DNA of 64,000 nt. Source: Allacma fusca. Taxonomy: Eukaryota > Arthropoda > Collembola > Symphypleona > Sminthuridae. The notes beneath the pieces were generated by a model. The model had not been told where the DNA came from. It was given only the letters and a program-made list of their open reading frames with translations, and did no database searches. Below, in pieces: positions 36,701-49,931 of the stretch. Each line of letters starts with the position of its first letter. Within the stretch, counting starts at the first letter, position 1. A program made the translations under genes and the position numbers. The stretch is from positions 17,528,539 through 17,592,538 of the forward strand of contig OX359250.1 of assembly GCA_947179485.1 (NCBI GenBank), given 5' to 3'.

Positions 36701-36856
36701 TCTGGATGAGTTGGCCAGAGGGGGCAATTAAATGATGTGAACAAGCTGACGACTCCCCCATTGTTCCCATGTTCTGTACATAATGATGATGTTCTTCTTT
36801 ACAATCATGGTTTTTGTGTTGATGTTTTTTTTTATTTTTTATTTTTTATTTTTTGC

Positions 36857-36931
36857 AGATATACAGAACATCTGAGAGGCCAGGATGAAGAGGAGAGAGA
36901 ACGAGGCCGTAATTATGGAATGAAAGAATAG
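36857..36931 (+). other. Candidate terminal exon, unrecognised
   Basis: A T-rich tract ending TTTTTTGCAG (36849-36858) is an excellent splice acceptor. It is followed by a frame reading ATEHLRGQ-like charged sequence (YTEHLRGQDEEERERGRNYG) and a stop. No partner exon or homology was recognised. Further acceptor- and donor-like sites occur at 37197 and 37532 in open frames. Treated as a possibility only. Confidence 0.2.
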
Positions 36932-37605
36932 CACTTGAAATGCTTTGAATAGGCATGTACATATGTACATAGTACAGATAACTTGAAGCACACATATTCT
37001 CTTGGATTTTAGCAAAAGTAACACGACTTAATCCTGGATTAAATGTGACAATACGAAGCCTTGGAGAAATACAATCCTCTTGTTAAGGTCCTTCAAGGAA
37101 AACACAGTAGTGATTTACACACTGAGGAAAAAAATGTTATTTTCCCGAAGAAATTGTGCCAATTTGTGCATCTCACAAACATTTCCTTCAACACAGTCAG
37201 TACGTGAGGAATCGAGGGAAGATGAATCCAATCCTACCTGGCATTTAGCAAAGAAACTTCAGCTATGGATCTCAAATCCTGGACGTGGTTCATATTGTTA
37301 TGATACGGAAATATTCTTATTACTCTACTACATCCTTTAATTCATTTCCTGCTCAAGTTCTCATTTCAATCCCTGAAAACCAGAGGACTCCGCACGTGAT
37401 ACAAGAATTTATTGACGACAAAAAATCTCCTCAAAAAAAACCCTCCCCCCGTTCGTTTCTCCACCAGACAATCTCGTCTTTCTTACAGTATTATTGTCAC
37501 GAGTATTTAAAGCACATAAATTTACAGGTATGTTATTATACAAATCCTCGCTCTGTGATTCCATCCCTACTGTCCATTCGTCATGTTCGAATATTTTAGG
37601 GAAAG

Positions 37606-37633
37606 CTACTACTACTACTACTACTACTACTAC
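37606..37633. repeat. (CTA)n microsatellite
   Basis: About nine uninterrupted CTA triplets. Confidence 0.95.
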
Positions 37634-39709
37634 AATCCCTTGAAAACAGTCACCTTTAACATTTAATCAGTCACTACTCCAACGAGAAGCTCCCGTTCAG
37701 ACTGCTCCTGAAACTTTACTCAACTCACATTCTTTAATAATACTGTAACAAAAAAAAAAAAGAAGCAAGTGTTCAAAATTATCATCCAAACTATGAGAGT
37801 TCATTCTCCTATCCAAATATGTAGTATAACTGACGACCGATTACTTTCGGAACAACTCCAATAGTGACATTGTACATTATATCTAGTAGTTATGACTCTT
37901 AATGTATAGACTCTGTCGATAGGGAAGAATGCATACTTACTCAAGATGACGTCTACATGCGGACACCTACATACCTCATTTATACGCATAGATCATTTTT
38001 AGACTGTGGCGTTGGAGTCCTTGTTGGATTTACCCCTTATCGCACACGTCAAGTGAGTCAACATATTTTCTACAGCCATGATGTCATGTATTTGCTTTTT
38101 TTTAAACTTTTTTATTTAATAACAATATTTTATCCACAAGCCATTTATGTAATAACTTGACAGGAGTGTAATATGTAAGAAGCCTCCGGCTCTCCCTTTC
38201 CTCTTATATAGTCACATTTCAGTATCATTTTCAGTCTTTTCCAGGCTACGTTTGTTTGCAGTATCTTTTGCACAGGAGTGAGTTGGACCTCTCGGATTTG
38301 TAAACATCTCTGTATGGACGGATCCACGTAGCATGTTTTAAATAACTTAAGCATTTTTAAACCGGTCCTAGTCTCCCATAGACCCATTCGTTACTCCTGA
38401 CGGCTTCGCAATTACATGAGTGCAGTTTTCCATATATTTCCACTTCATACACCTGTTACTTTTAAGTGCGTTTGGGATGCATAATTTAATCCTTACTCGA
38501 GTCCAGATGAGCCCAGGTTGTGACAGGAGGGCTTCATAAATTAGGGACCATTTTTCTCTTCTTCCTATTTAAATTCCACAGCACCCACATGGATTCATTT
38601 GTGTCAATAGTGGACACCGGGTCACATGTCCCAAATCTGCGTTCACTTTATAATGACAATCCTCAGGCTGTAGTTCAGTAGGGATCGTAATGATAATTAT
38701 TCTCTGTAGATGATGATTTAGTTCTAGTTTTAGCTCAGAACGAAGATTCATTGAAGACCCTATTCTTCCTTTGATTTCATTGCATCTGTAAATCTTTCTT
38801 AAAAAAGTTTTGGGGAATAAAGGGACGGTTGCGTAATTGGATCGTAGGCTTATGGCTACCCTCATAACTACAATGGTCAGGGACTGGGAGTCAACTGCTT
38901 CAACTGTCAAACGTAACTGCTGCTTGGACAACTGTCACATTTTCTCATTGCCACTGACATAGCTACCCCACACCTAATTTTAACTCTGGACAAGATAGAG
39001 CCCCTTCAGAGGGTTTTTTTTAAGGGCCCACTACCTAGTGTTGAGATAGGTTCCTGTGTTTTGGGACAGGGAATTATAATTATACCTGAAAGTTCGTGCG
39101 CATTTATTTGCTGAAAAAAGAAGGATAGTAACTAACGAGACAGAAATAAAAATCAAGTCGTATGCTGAGATCAACGGGAAGGTCCTAGGCGGGAAGTACG
39201 ACGCCCAGGGTAAGTTCTATTACAAAGAACTACTGTAAGCTAGCCACCATTGGAGGTACAGACGCTAATAATAAGCTTCCTTTGTAAATGCAAATTATAA
39301 GTTACATTGTAAAATACTGTGTTGAGGGCAGTTGTTACATGCTATACAAATTTTGAGCTCCATAGTAAAATCCTGTTCCATTCCAATGACACATGAATAG
39401 TTTCATGTAAAATGCCTTGCTAATAAGTGTCATTGTCAAATCATTTGCTGACAATGAGCTTCCTATAGTAGTCCAGTGGACAAGACAGGAACAGGAGGCA
39501 CGCAACTTCAGCAACCAAAGTTGACAATACAAATTAGCCACAAATTGAAAAAATTGTATGTCAGCGCATTTGGCTCCAGTAATAATAATTATATTACGCC
39601 TGATTTGAGCATGGGCCCGAAACAAGCTCGTACTTTAGTAGATTCCAAAACTGAGGACGTGCCTGTGTCAAAGAATTTATGAGCGGCAGAGTATTTTATA
39701 ATGAAACTT

Positions 39710-39734
39710 CCGAATCCGGGAAATCCGGATTCGG
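39710..39734. other. Short perfect hairpin, 10-bp stem
   Basis: CCGAATCCGG, loop GAAAT, CCGGATTCGG. It is notable for its GC content against AT-rich surroundings. There is no adjacent T-run that would suggest a processed RNA, and its role is unknown. Confidence 0.6.
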
Positions 39735-41279
39735 TTTTAATTATTTTTCGGGGCCGGCGCCGGGTATTCCCATTATTTGTTTTTCATAATTTGAATCTCC
39801 CATGTAATACTGTAGCTCTAATGATCATTGGTAACTGTTTTGGAAATGCCCGGACCGGAAAAAAACATGAAGTTTGCAGAGTTATAATGGGGGCTTCTTT
39901 AGACATTACCTTCAAAAAATCCCCTCACATTCCCTTTGATCCCTAAAGAAATTCGAGATATACCCTTTTTCAAAAAATGTTCGAAAAAAAATCCCAAAAA
40001 CCAGTGAGTACCGCATCAAAAAACCACATGTTCATGAGGCGGGTGTAGATGCCTGTATTTGACAATCTAAAAAAACATTTCCAGGTGGCAGTGCATGGTG
40101 ACAGCTCTGAGTTTTGCAATTATGGGATGGCAATAGTCTCCATGTTCTAAATGACACTTCAAATTCGGAATTTTTAACGATTCATATCTATTGTCAATAT
40201 TTGACAATGTTTTGTGTTTTGTTAAAACAAAATACATTAACACAATGTAGCAAAGGACTGGCGAATATTTAGCATCTACTTCCACTAAAATATGCACCCA
40301 TGTATTTCACTGGGAAATCTGTTTAAAAAAAAAAAGTTATCCCGTGATAAATGGGTTTCAGGTTAACTGCATTTCAAAATGTGAATACTAACCTATGGAG
40401 CTGCTCCCATATGGGCGCGAAACCACGAACAGACTCCACACGTTGTGTCCCGGACGTATGCGTTGCGGGTGCCGCATGATTTACAGGCTTTTTTTCGCAG
40501 CTGAACAAAGGCTCATTCAAGGACAGGGAATAGTACGTAACATTGAAATCCGCTTGAAAAATGATTTGAGAAATGAGCTACAACAGCACATTCCAAAAGC
40601 GGGGTTCCCACTGAAGTACATACTTGCGGAGTTCTCTCCCTTGTGGATGTGCATCTTTGTTGTGCTCACGAGAAGTCCCATACAAAGTTACACATTTTTC
40701 CATTACATTTACATAACATTTCATTATTCATGTCTTATCTTTGGCATCATTTCCTTATCTATTAACTTAAGTATGAAGGTGGTGGAGCATGGTAAGATGC
40801 ACATACAAGGGGGGAGTATATCCCACGATGTACCGGCGGAGTCCTAAGCTGTCGCTTTCATCTACACACATCTCCCAATGTTTTGCAAGGTACTTGCAAT
40901 GGATAGGCTTACAATAATTTTTATACCTTGTGAAAATTAGTGTCATAAAATTTTTATGATTATAGTCTCACAGGGGTAGGCGAAAAAAAAAATCTGTGGG
41001 AGGAAACTTATAATGAATGTTTGCTACTTTCTGCGTGGCTGAACAGTTTTGTGCCCGTTATAACATTCTTTACAAATTGGGTAGAGAATTATATTGAAAG
41101 TACTCAGAGACAATTTCCTTACTTCACTAACTACCACTACCGTTCCAGTATAGGATATAATCAACTTTGTTAAACAACATTGGAGGGGATGCTTGGGGGC
41201 CTAATCATTATTTAATATTCACCCGTTCTACGAACGGTAGCTGGAAATAAGTGTAACCTCGGGTTCATTTTTCTTCCAC

Positions 41280-41303
41280 AGAGAGAGAGAGAGAGAGAGA
41301 GAG
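41280..41303. repeat. (AG)n microsatellite
   Basis: Twelve perfect AG units. Confidence 0.95.
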
Positions 41304-42731
41304 GGCGTATATTATTTTCATGCTAATTTTAAATTTTGGAACTTTTAATGCCATTCAAGGATTAATAAATGTTAACGAATTGCTCTCGGTTTGTTGTCTC
41401 GTTGGAAAGTCAGTCAATTGTTGGGAAAGTAAATGTTAGAATGTACTTTTTCAGTAGTTACTTAATGTTTGTTGTTACATTGTGATAATGACTTGCTTAT
41501 AATTCCTCCAGTTATATTCCCTCCTGCTAGTAATGAAGATAATCCCTCCACAAAAATGCTCAAATTAGTTCATCGTCTAATACTCAAATAACAGAATTCC
41601 TTTGCAACTTCAACCTAGAACAATGCATTTTGTTGTGTCAAAAATCAGGACGAATATGTGTATTGGTATGATCGCATGAATTAATTTAAAATTAATAAAA
41701 TTGATAAAAGTGTAGATATGGGCAGATCATAGGAACGGGAAAATACATTCACCTTATATAGACATTGGCGCAGTGATATTATACACACATAAATGACACC
41801 CACTCTCAAATGTTGAGAGGTTAGCTGAGTCGTGCTCCCGAGAGTTGCTAAAATAATCTTCCGAGTTCTTATGATTCCAAATGTAAAAATTGTTTGAATT
41901 AAAGCAGCTATATTTACCATTTAAAGAGTATACTCAGGGTCTCCCGAATGTCTTGCGTCCCCCTCCCCGCTGACATAAGAGTGTCACTATTACATCATAT
42001 ACCTGCTTAGATTCCAGTAAATTTTGTTCCAAATTTTCCAAAATTTATTTTATGAACACAAGAAAAAATTAGAGGTTTTTGTTGGGATGTTTTAGGTAAT
42101 TTGAAATTGTCTATAATTTTGTCTATAATTTATTATAAACGCTTCAAAAATAACATTTTGACGCTCGTGTCACTATGAATTTTGAGAGAGCTCCTTGATA
42201 TTAATATCCCCATGAAGAATTGAGGTATAAAATTAGAGAGAAACGTTGGGAGAACTTACAATTAGATCTCAGAAGGAATCCCGAGGGAACTTATCCGACC
42301 ACGCCTAGTAAAAAAGTTGAAATATGATACCTAGACAAATTTCTAAAAGACATCAAAATGAAATGTATAGTTACGTACCTTCCGTTGGAAACAAAACTAT
42401 TTATTGTACTTTTTAAAATTCGAGATAAAATACACTGCAAATGTAAACTGAAAGTTCGAAAGGTACCAAATATAGTAGGAGTACCTCTCCAACTACAAAT
42501 GGGGCTAATCATAAGGTAGTACTCCAGTAGGTAAGCTCCCACTCCTAGTCGAGCCAAACTTTTCAAAATGTTTGAATTTATAAGAAGCTCGTCCACTAGC
42601 AAACAACAATTATCTACCTCCTTCACTTTTTTCAACTACCGTAGACATGGGGTTTTGAAACCATTCCCAAACGATGGAAGTCGAGTACATTCACTGCCGA
42701 GCCACTTGGTCGCTTGAGTTGGCTCTTAAAA

Positions 42732-43245
42732 TTAGTGCTGGAACCGTTCCGGTCCGAACCAAAAGATTTGAACCATTTGAATTGATCTATACAAAATGTA
42801 TGTTAGACCAGTAAAATCTGTTCCAAAATTTTGGAACAGACACAGAATGTTCCTGGGCTTACAGGGACCAGACCGGACCAAATAATGAACTCGATGTTTT
42901 TTCTTCGGGATTTCGATTCCTCTGAAAAGATTATCCGAAAATACCAAAACGTCCAAAAAACGAGAACTATATTAATTATTATTGAATCTATAATAATTAT
43001 TAATACCACACAAGCAATAGACGCTGATTGGTGGAAGAGTTACTTCAAATAATTCACCGTCGTTAATGTTTGGGCGAAATGTTCTGGTCCGAAAGATGAA
43101 CCAGGCCAGTTTTTCTGGTCCTGGGAATCTTGTTGGACCATATTCCTGGGCCTGAGTGTGTGTAAAATACCATTTGGAATGCCCCTCGGTCTGGACCAGA
43201 CCAGACCAGAAATGTTGGAAGAGACCGGAACATTCCCAGCACTAA
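42732..43245. mobile_element. Inverted-repeat MITE (TTAGTGCTGG ends, GGTCC-rich)
   Basis: TTAGTGCTGG at the left and CCAGCACTAA at the right are perfect inverses, and GTTCCGGTC follows inside on both arms. The subterminal regions repeat GGTCTGGACC/GACCAGACC-type words. The AGTGCTGG terminus resembles hAT-type MITEs, but no target duplication was found. The open frames crossing it on both strands are shadows of the repeat. Confidence 0.7.
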
Positions 43246-44474
43246 GGAGCAGAAGGTTTGCTACTTCCCCGAATGCATTAGCCACTTACGCTACTTTCAA
43301 TAAAAAGCCGACTTTTCCCTTTCAACTTCCCTATTGGGTATTTCACTATTTTATGTATCTCTGCAATAGTAGTATAAGCCTTCAATTTTGCAACATAAAG
43401 GCTGGTTTTTGGTTCTATATTTATCAAGCTAATGCAAGACCATCAATGAGATCAGGGCCTTTGAAATAACTTTTTTTTTGGGGGGAATGTTGCAATTTCC
43501 GTCCCCCAGCTTCATCCTATTTTCTCTGTGAATTTCAAAACAACGCTCCGCTTTCAAATATACAGACCAAAAGCACGGGTTAGTTTTTAATGTATTTAGG
43601 AATACTTTGTAGACGTAATTGGCTGGAAGTCTGTAGACACACTTTAAGTTCTATTGCCAGGCACTCTCTCGAGACAAGCCGCACGCAGTCCAGGGAAATA
43701 TTGTGAAATTCACAATCAATTTAATGTACCCTTCAGTGACAGGACTTGCAAAACTACCTCTCCCACTATAAAGAATGAAACCCATTGCAGCCGCTCACCC
43801 TTGCTCAACGTTATTGAATTATTCCTGCTCCCATCATAATTTCCACATTTTATTCCTATATCAAAATTCAAAATCCACTAAAGGCACTCCCTCAGTTCCA
43901 AACCACTACCGAGGCTCAGCCCTCATATAGTAATTAGTATATATCTATAGCGATAATAATTATTGCAACATCGTCAAAATGTAATCATAGGAACGAATGT
44001 GTCCCAGAAAGTATTAAGATCCTCTCCCATCATCAGCCCAATAAGATATTGCATCAGACTTCATACAAAATTAGGAATAATCTAGAACCCTAACTTAAGT
44101 TAAGGAATGAAAACGCTGAGACTTGGTTTTTTCAATTTTGACATATAATAATTATCCAATAGAATGATATCTTCCCTATCTACATCTCTTGACCATCCCT
44201 TTGGTTAAGGGTCAAAGAGTCACAAAATTTTGAAGGTTACAGGAGCCCAAGTAATATGTTTCAATAATGAATCAAAGGACGTCTACAGTCATAGAAATTT
44301 TTTTCAAGGGACTTACCTATAGCTCAGCTAATTGCAAAAAATTATCACAAATTTTGTATAAGAACGAGGGACAAATAACCAGAAGGGTTTTTGCACTCAC
44401 TCATTTCTATCCCCATTGGTTCGGAAAGTATGTATCTAATTATTATTGTGTCTGAGTAAATACATATTGTAGAG

Positions 44475-44477
<3 letters not shown>

Positions 44478-44508
<31 letters not shown>
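44478..44508. repeat. (CT)n microsatellite
   Basis: About fifteen CT units. Confidence 0.95.
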
Positions 44509-44511
<3 letters not shown>

Positions 44512-45117
44512 GAAGTTCATTGTTTGTATGTAGTAAGTGAGTTTGTTGGGGCGTGCTCAATCAGTGTTAAGTGGAATTAATCTTTCCCCTAAGTTAGGAT
44601 TATCTAAACAGGACTCTTGATTGTTCATCCTAGCAATAGGCCATAATATGCCGTGTCATAATTCCAATGAGTCTGGACAGCCCATGAGGGAATTGACTAC
44701 TACAGATATACTTCAGACTGAGCACTAGCCCACAGGTATCTATCTCTCTCTCTATCTATTTATGAAGGTGTTTTTAGCACGGCCGGAGAGTGCAGTCCAC
44801 TGTTCAAACTATATTAGAGTGGACATGTGTGACTGAATCCTTCGTCTATATAATATACATGTAAATAAATAGTAAGTTGCAGAGCGAGAGTGTTACGTTT
44901 GACGCTAGGCACTACTACTTGGCTACTGAAGCAATTTTTTTTTCATGCAGGAAAAAAATTCCCCCTGTACAGCTTATTAGATATTTGGGTCATTTAAAGA
45001 GTAATATATTGCCAAATTTATTCCCCATTGAGCTACCGCCAGAATACATCCTTGTTAGTTATTAGGATTGCGGCGCAAACAAAGCTGTCGTAATTACTTT
45101 AATTTGGAATGCACGGA

Positions 45118-45138
45118 CTCTCTCTCTCTCTCTCTCTC
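45118..45138. repeat. (CT)n microsatellite
   Basis: About ten CT units. Confidence 0.9.
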
Positions 45139-45372
45139 CCCTACTCCCATAAAATCCATTGGAGTTACCTATGATTAATGGGAGTATGACGGAGATTTAA
45201 AATATCAAAGTAGCGTAATAAATTATTGGTTCCTATGAATGTGCATACATATTGGGACAGGCCAAAAATAAAAGTATTTTTCGAGTCGTCCAAGACCGGC
45301 TCGGGTCCTCACTGAGGACTGTCCCTCATGGATAAGGCATGCTAATATATGCACGCTAATACGCACGCTAAT

Positions 45373-45394
45373 ACACACACACACACACACACAC
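45373..45394. repeat. (AC)n microsatellite
   Basis: Eleven AC units after two ACGCTAAT-like repeats. Confidence 0.9.
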
Positions 45395-45680
45395 TAATAT
45401 ATACGTTAAAATAATAAATTATAAATTTGAGACCAGCTATCTATGACTATCCCTATATTGGGGAAATTACATTTTGATTTTATGTTCCAATACTCTTTTC
45501 CACTTTTACTTTTATCATTATGGAAGTGAAATGATGCTTGGAAGTACGAAAAATGATAAAGAGATAGGGCTATATAAACAGTACACAGGGCAATGTAATA
45601 GGACGATGAGGCATATGGGAATTAAAATGCGAGTGTATAGATTGACTGTTGGGAAGCCTCAAGTGTCAGACAATGAGAGA

Positions 45681-45705
45681 GTGTGTGTGTGTGTGTGTGT
45701 GTGTG
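45681..45705. repeat. (GT)n microsatellite
   Basis: Twelve GT units. Confidence 0.95.
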
Positions 45706-46001
45706 GAGTTGGGATGTGCATAAGTACGTAGAGCCTCTCCACCCGCCACAGCGTTATAAGAGTGACTGACGATGAAAATAAAATCACAACTCAAGTCTTC
45801 TGCAATGGTGACGGGGGAATATGTTCTCCTACCGTATACCTTACATATTACTCCAAAGCTCATAGGAAAATCACAGCTAAAATAAAAACTAACATCCCAT
45901 TAGGTTTTCTGTTGGGGAATCCATGAGTGGATATATGTACGTCCATACTTTTCATGTCCTCTTGCTCTTGTTCTCTACTTATGGGGTATACATACAAATA
46001 T

Positions 46002-46005
<4 letters not shown>

Positions 46006-46063
<58 letters not shown>
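46006..46063. repeat. Long (CA)n microsatellite
   Basis: About 29 CA units, one of the longest tracts in the window. It creates a spurious Cys/Val-rich open frame on the minus strand. Confidence 0.97.
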
Positions 46064-46072
<9 letters not shown>

Positions 46073-47475
46073 TATGAGAGGCATTAAGCACTGAACACAA
46101 TGCTCGTGTATGAAAGAATCAAGATTCACTGCTAACCCTTTTAATACTTGCACAGTCAGTGAAGTTAGTCAGCACCACACAGCGTATTTAGAGTTATGAG
46201 TGAAGCCTTAGCTAAATAACCAGGAGGAAACAGTTCCACCACCAGTCAACCCTAAACTCTTCTTCGCTCAACTTCGACAAGTCGGGAAACAATTTTTTGG
46301 TTGCTTCTCAATCAAAAAGTCTCCTTTTTCTCCCTTCCTTCCTTCCTCGTGAGTCTGCCGAGTCAAAGCAAATTTTGAATCAATTATTAATATTATTATA
46401 GCTAACTCATTTTAACGGGATTTTGAAAAATTTGAAAGGATATTTTTGTCAAGTTCAAAATCAGAATAATTGTAATAATTCTTTTCTTTTCTTCTTTTTT
46501 TTTTCACAAGAAAAATATTCCATCAAAATCCCAAAGAACCAATTAGTACACCTTTACAAGGAACAAGTCACGTTGAGCACAAATAAAAACATAACAGGAG
46601 CACACACTGCAAAAATAATACAGTAATCATCGAAATATTTATTTTTACTCCCACGATACACAAGTCAGCAACTGAAAAGGTTTCGCGGAAATTCTCGTCA
46701 CAAGTAGTATATGGTCAAGTCTTTTTGAGTTTCTGGAGTAAAGAGGAGGAAAGTAACCAAAAATATTTACAACTTTACTATATATCCACAGGGGAAAAAA
46801 AAGGTAAAGAAAACAGGCTTTTTCTTGTGAATTGACCATATATATTAATATAACCGCGAGAGATAAAACAAGTTATTTCTACACGTACATCACCCCAGCA
46901 CCAAATCCCATTACACTCTCAGACTCCAAACGCTTCCCAGAAGCCGCGGCTATAGAGAGTAGACATTAAAACAAGATAAAAGGAAAACGGAACTACTACT
47001 CTCATTTCCCCTGGACCGACCGGCACAATACACACACACACACAGACACTCATAGAGGATCACATGACCCCATGTTATAACAATCAACGAGCCTTTACAG
47101 GAGCGACTAAATCTTTAAAAACAAATATAAAAAAAAAAATCTTTAAAAAACGATTTGAATTTATCGATCAGGAACATACATATGTGTGATAATATAGCCA
47201 GAGGGTTGAAAGGAAATTAATCCCAAATATGACTCAAGTTTTTCAAATATTTTTTATTTGTTACGTACATACATGGTTGTTCTGTGGTAACTTGGGAACT
47301 CTTCCGTACGGTCACTTCTTACCAGAGACTTGGGAACTAAAGAGCCAGATCTTGTAAATTTCCTCTGTTAATTCCAGGAAAAATCTCCAGTTTGGATTAA
47401 AAATCCCTCCAAGGAATCACAATATCATCCGTTTTAATTTCTCGTGAAGAAGTCTCACTCACACTTGCTCCTACC

Positions 47476-47506
47476 ATGAGTCTCTGGGGATACTGCAGTC
47501 ATAATG
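47476..47506 (+). CDS. Carbonic anhydrase coding exon 1
   Basis: ATG in CTACCATGAG context, reading MSLWGYCSHN plus the first base of Gly, followed directly by the strong donor GTGAGTA. WGY and the Asn-Gly junction match alpha-carbonic anhydrase N-termini. The split GGA codon is completed by GA at the start of exon 2. Confidence 0.9.
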
Positions 47507-49882
47507 GTGAGTATTTTTTTTATTACCTATATGATTACATAGCCTCAACTAAAATTAACCTTCAGAGTGGAAGAAATAGGGAATGCGTGGTCATTCTTTA
47601 GAAATACCTAAATGTTTTGCTCAGTTTCACCCATATTCCTCTGTGTGTGTTCGCAGAGTCAGTACTTGATGAGTACTCACTTGAAGTAGATATAGTGAAG
47701 CCACTAGTAGTACTGTAGTAAATACATCAACCATAAAAAAAAATCTTGGAGCATTGTGAGACTTTTCCCTTCCACTCTCGCTGCTGGCAATGATTCAGGT
47801 GCCTTGGCTTTCTTGACTATGAGAGAGGTAGCTTTATTTTTTTGGGGCTAATTGTGAGCAATAGTTAATCATGCCGCGTTAGTGTAACTACAAGACGGCA
47901 AGTCTCGAGTAAAAGCAAAATACCTTTTAACATTGACGGATTGCAGAGAGATTAATTAAGTGCCGAAGAGGTACACACACACACACACACAGTATGGACG
48001 GGACGTGTAACAAGCCCAACAGTGTACTCTAACATGAGTTCAAATACGGGCGTGCTCATAATAAAAGCCCAGTATTGTCATGTATAAAAAGTCAATTCAA
48101 TTTAATTCTTCATGCTCTGCCTTCAAGTAATTCCAAGCACGTCTCAGGTGTCCCTTCTCAACTTCCTCCCTTCATTGAGGACTGGAAGGAATAAGGAGCC
48201 TAAGTTAGTTAAATTTCAAAAGACAAGTTTCTGAAAATTCTCAATTTGAAATCCCGAAAAGGACCTTCAAAATTGATCCCAGAAGTTTGGGAAGAGTTAC
48301 AAATTTGTAATGTGTAGTGTTTAATAGGGGGGAAAGTTTCGGCGGGATTTGGTGTTTATCTCTCGAAAATTATATCAGGAGTCATTCAGATCCATTGTGA
48401 GTGCTTTATATTGAGTGTACATATCAATTCGTAATATTCAGTTGGTAGTAGTAGTAGATGGAGATGTTACATTGTCAATGCCAATAATTTAATTACTAGA
48501 AATGGGATGACGCCTGAGCGGCAAGGATCTGACCAACGTAGGATTAATGAGAACTGACCCGACAATGAGTAGGTAGGAGTTGAGAGGCCAGTCCCTGTCG
48601 ACGGCTCCATTGGATTATTTCCTGTCCTCGCAGAGTATTATTTACAAAAGTTATTCGGCAAGGACGGAAAAAAATATTGAGATAAGAAGGGAAAGGGGAC
48701 AAGTGTAACCTCTTGTCGACTTTTGTAATATTTTCCAGGAGATATATCCAATGTGTTCATATTCCACACTATAGTACGAAATATACAGGTATGTTGAGGC
48801 TTTGAGATTGTGTTGATTACCTTTGGATTTTTTTTTTGACTCATATATTCATTATTCTCTCTCTCATTGTGAGCCGCTTAAGTAATCTCTACCTCCTCGA
48901 AAGATTGGGTCAGTGTGTGTGTGTGAGGTGATGAAACCACATTTAGGCAGAGACTGTATAGTACTAGTACCCAGGAAGACTTTGACGAGCATCAAAAATA
49001 CGAGAATGTATTTCTGTTATTGATTACTCGCCGTCCCAATAAAGTACATACAGAAATTCCAGTCCAGAGTTTTACAATCAGACCACATTCCAAATTGGAA
49101 GCAGTCTCAAAGTCAACACTCTGTTTCTTTCCCCTCAAAGGATCTCAAATATAGGATCAAACAATTTATCCGGCAGTGTTATTCTCACAAATAAAAGGCT
49201 TGGATTATTTATTACCTCTATTTTAGTGAATGACACTCATTAGTAAAGTATTTTAAGCTACAAATTTCAACTGGTTTATGACTTCTAAACTCCCAATCCT
49301 ACATATGTATATGTGATTGTGTGGCAAGAAATAGGAGCTTGATAGCTGGATTTGATAAAAAACGGCTCTTCGTACTTTTGTTTTCGAACAACTCTTGTTG
49401 TCTTGTCAGATTAACTGACAATCCCATATCAACTGTTATGTATAATTAAAGGGACTGTACGAAACTCGCGGTTGTTAAATTGTGTGCTTACTGTCCATAT
49501 ACTGTATATATCTTTGCATATTAGGAATGTTCCTATTATCCCTGCCATTTGTACTTACGTAGGGAAAAGGGACGTCGTGCATGTCGATGGAGGGGATTGA
49601 TGTTGTAGGTATAAGCTACCAGAAAATATCCCAGTGGAGAGGATATAAGAAATAATAAAAAGGGAAAATTAAAATATCTATTTATTTATCACCATACTCT
49701 TGCCAGCATAAAACGGCTCATGTAATTTTAACAACACTTGGTTCAATTCCCCCTGCTACTACAGTAGTGTTAATTTTCTTGCGGGGAGAAAAAAGTGCGA
49801 AAAATGATTTGAATTTGTTAAATAGGATTTTGTAGGTTTAGACAATTTTCATTCAGCCCAGTGCATATTATATGATGAGCCT

Positions 49883-49931
<49 letters not shown>

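Larger units (their letters stand above)
37080..42720. other. Intergenic stretch, no recognisable gene
   Basis: Holds a (CTA)n tract, a perfect GC-rich hairpin at 39710-39734, a (GA)n tract and several open frames. The longest is 40395-40847 (150 codons, plus; the C-terminal half is rich in hydrophobic and aromatic residues). None resembles a known family. Confidence 0.4.
43246..47475. other. Intergenic stretch upstream of the carbonic anhydrase gene
   Basis: Microsatellite-rich DNA without a recognisable gene. The segment just before 47476 presumably contains the carbonic anhydrase promoter and 5' UTR, but I see no definite TATA box or initiator. Confidence 0.4.

Noticed and set aside
45860..46153. 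Cys/Val-rich minus-strand open frame
   Set aside because: Produced by the (CA)n microsatellite.
49735..49765. GGTTCAATTCCCCC string resembling a tRNA box B
   Set aside because: No box A at the right distance and no acceptor-stem pairing.
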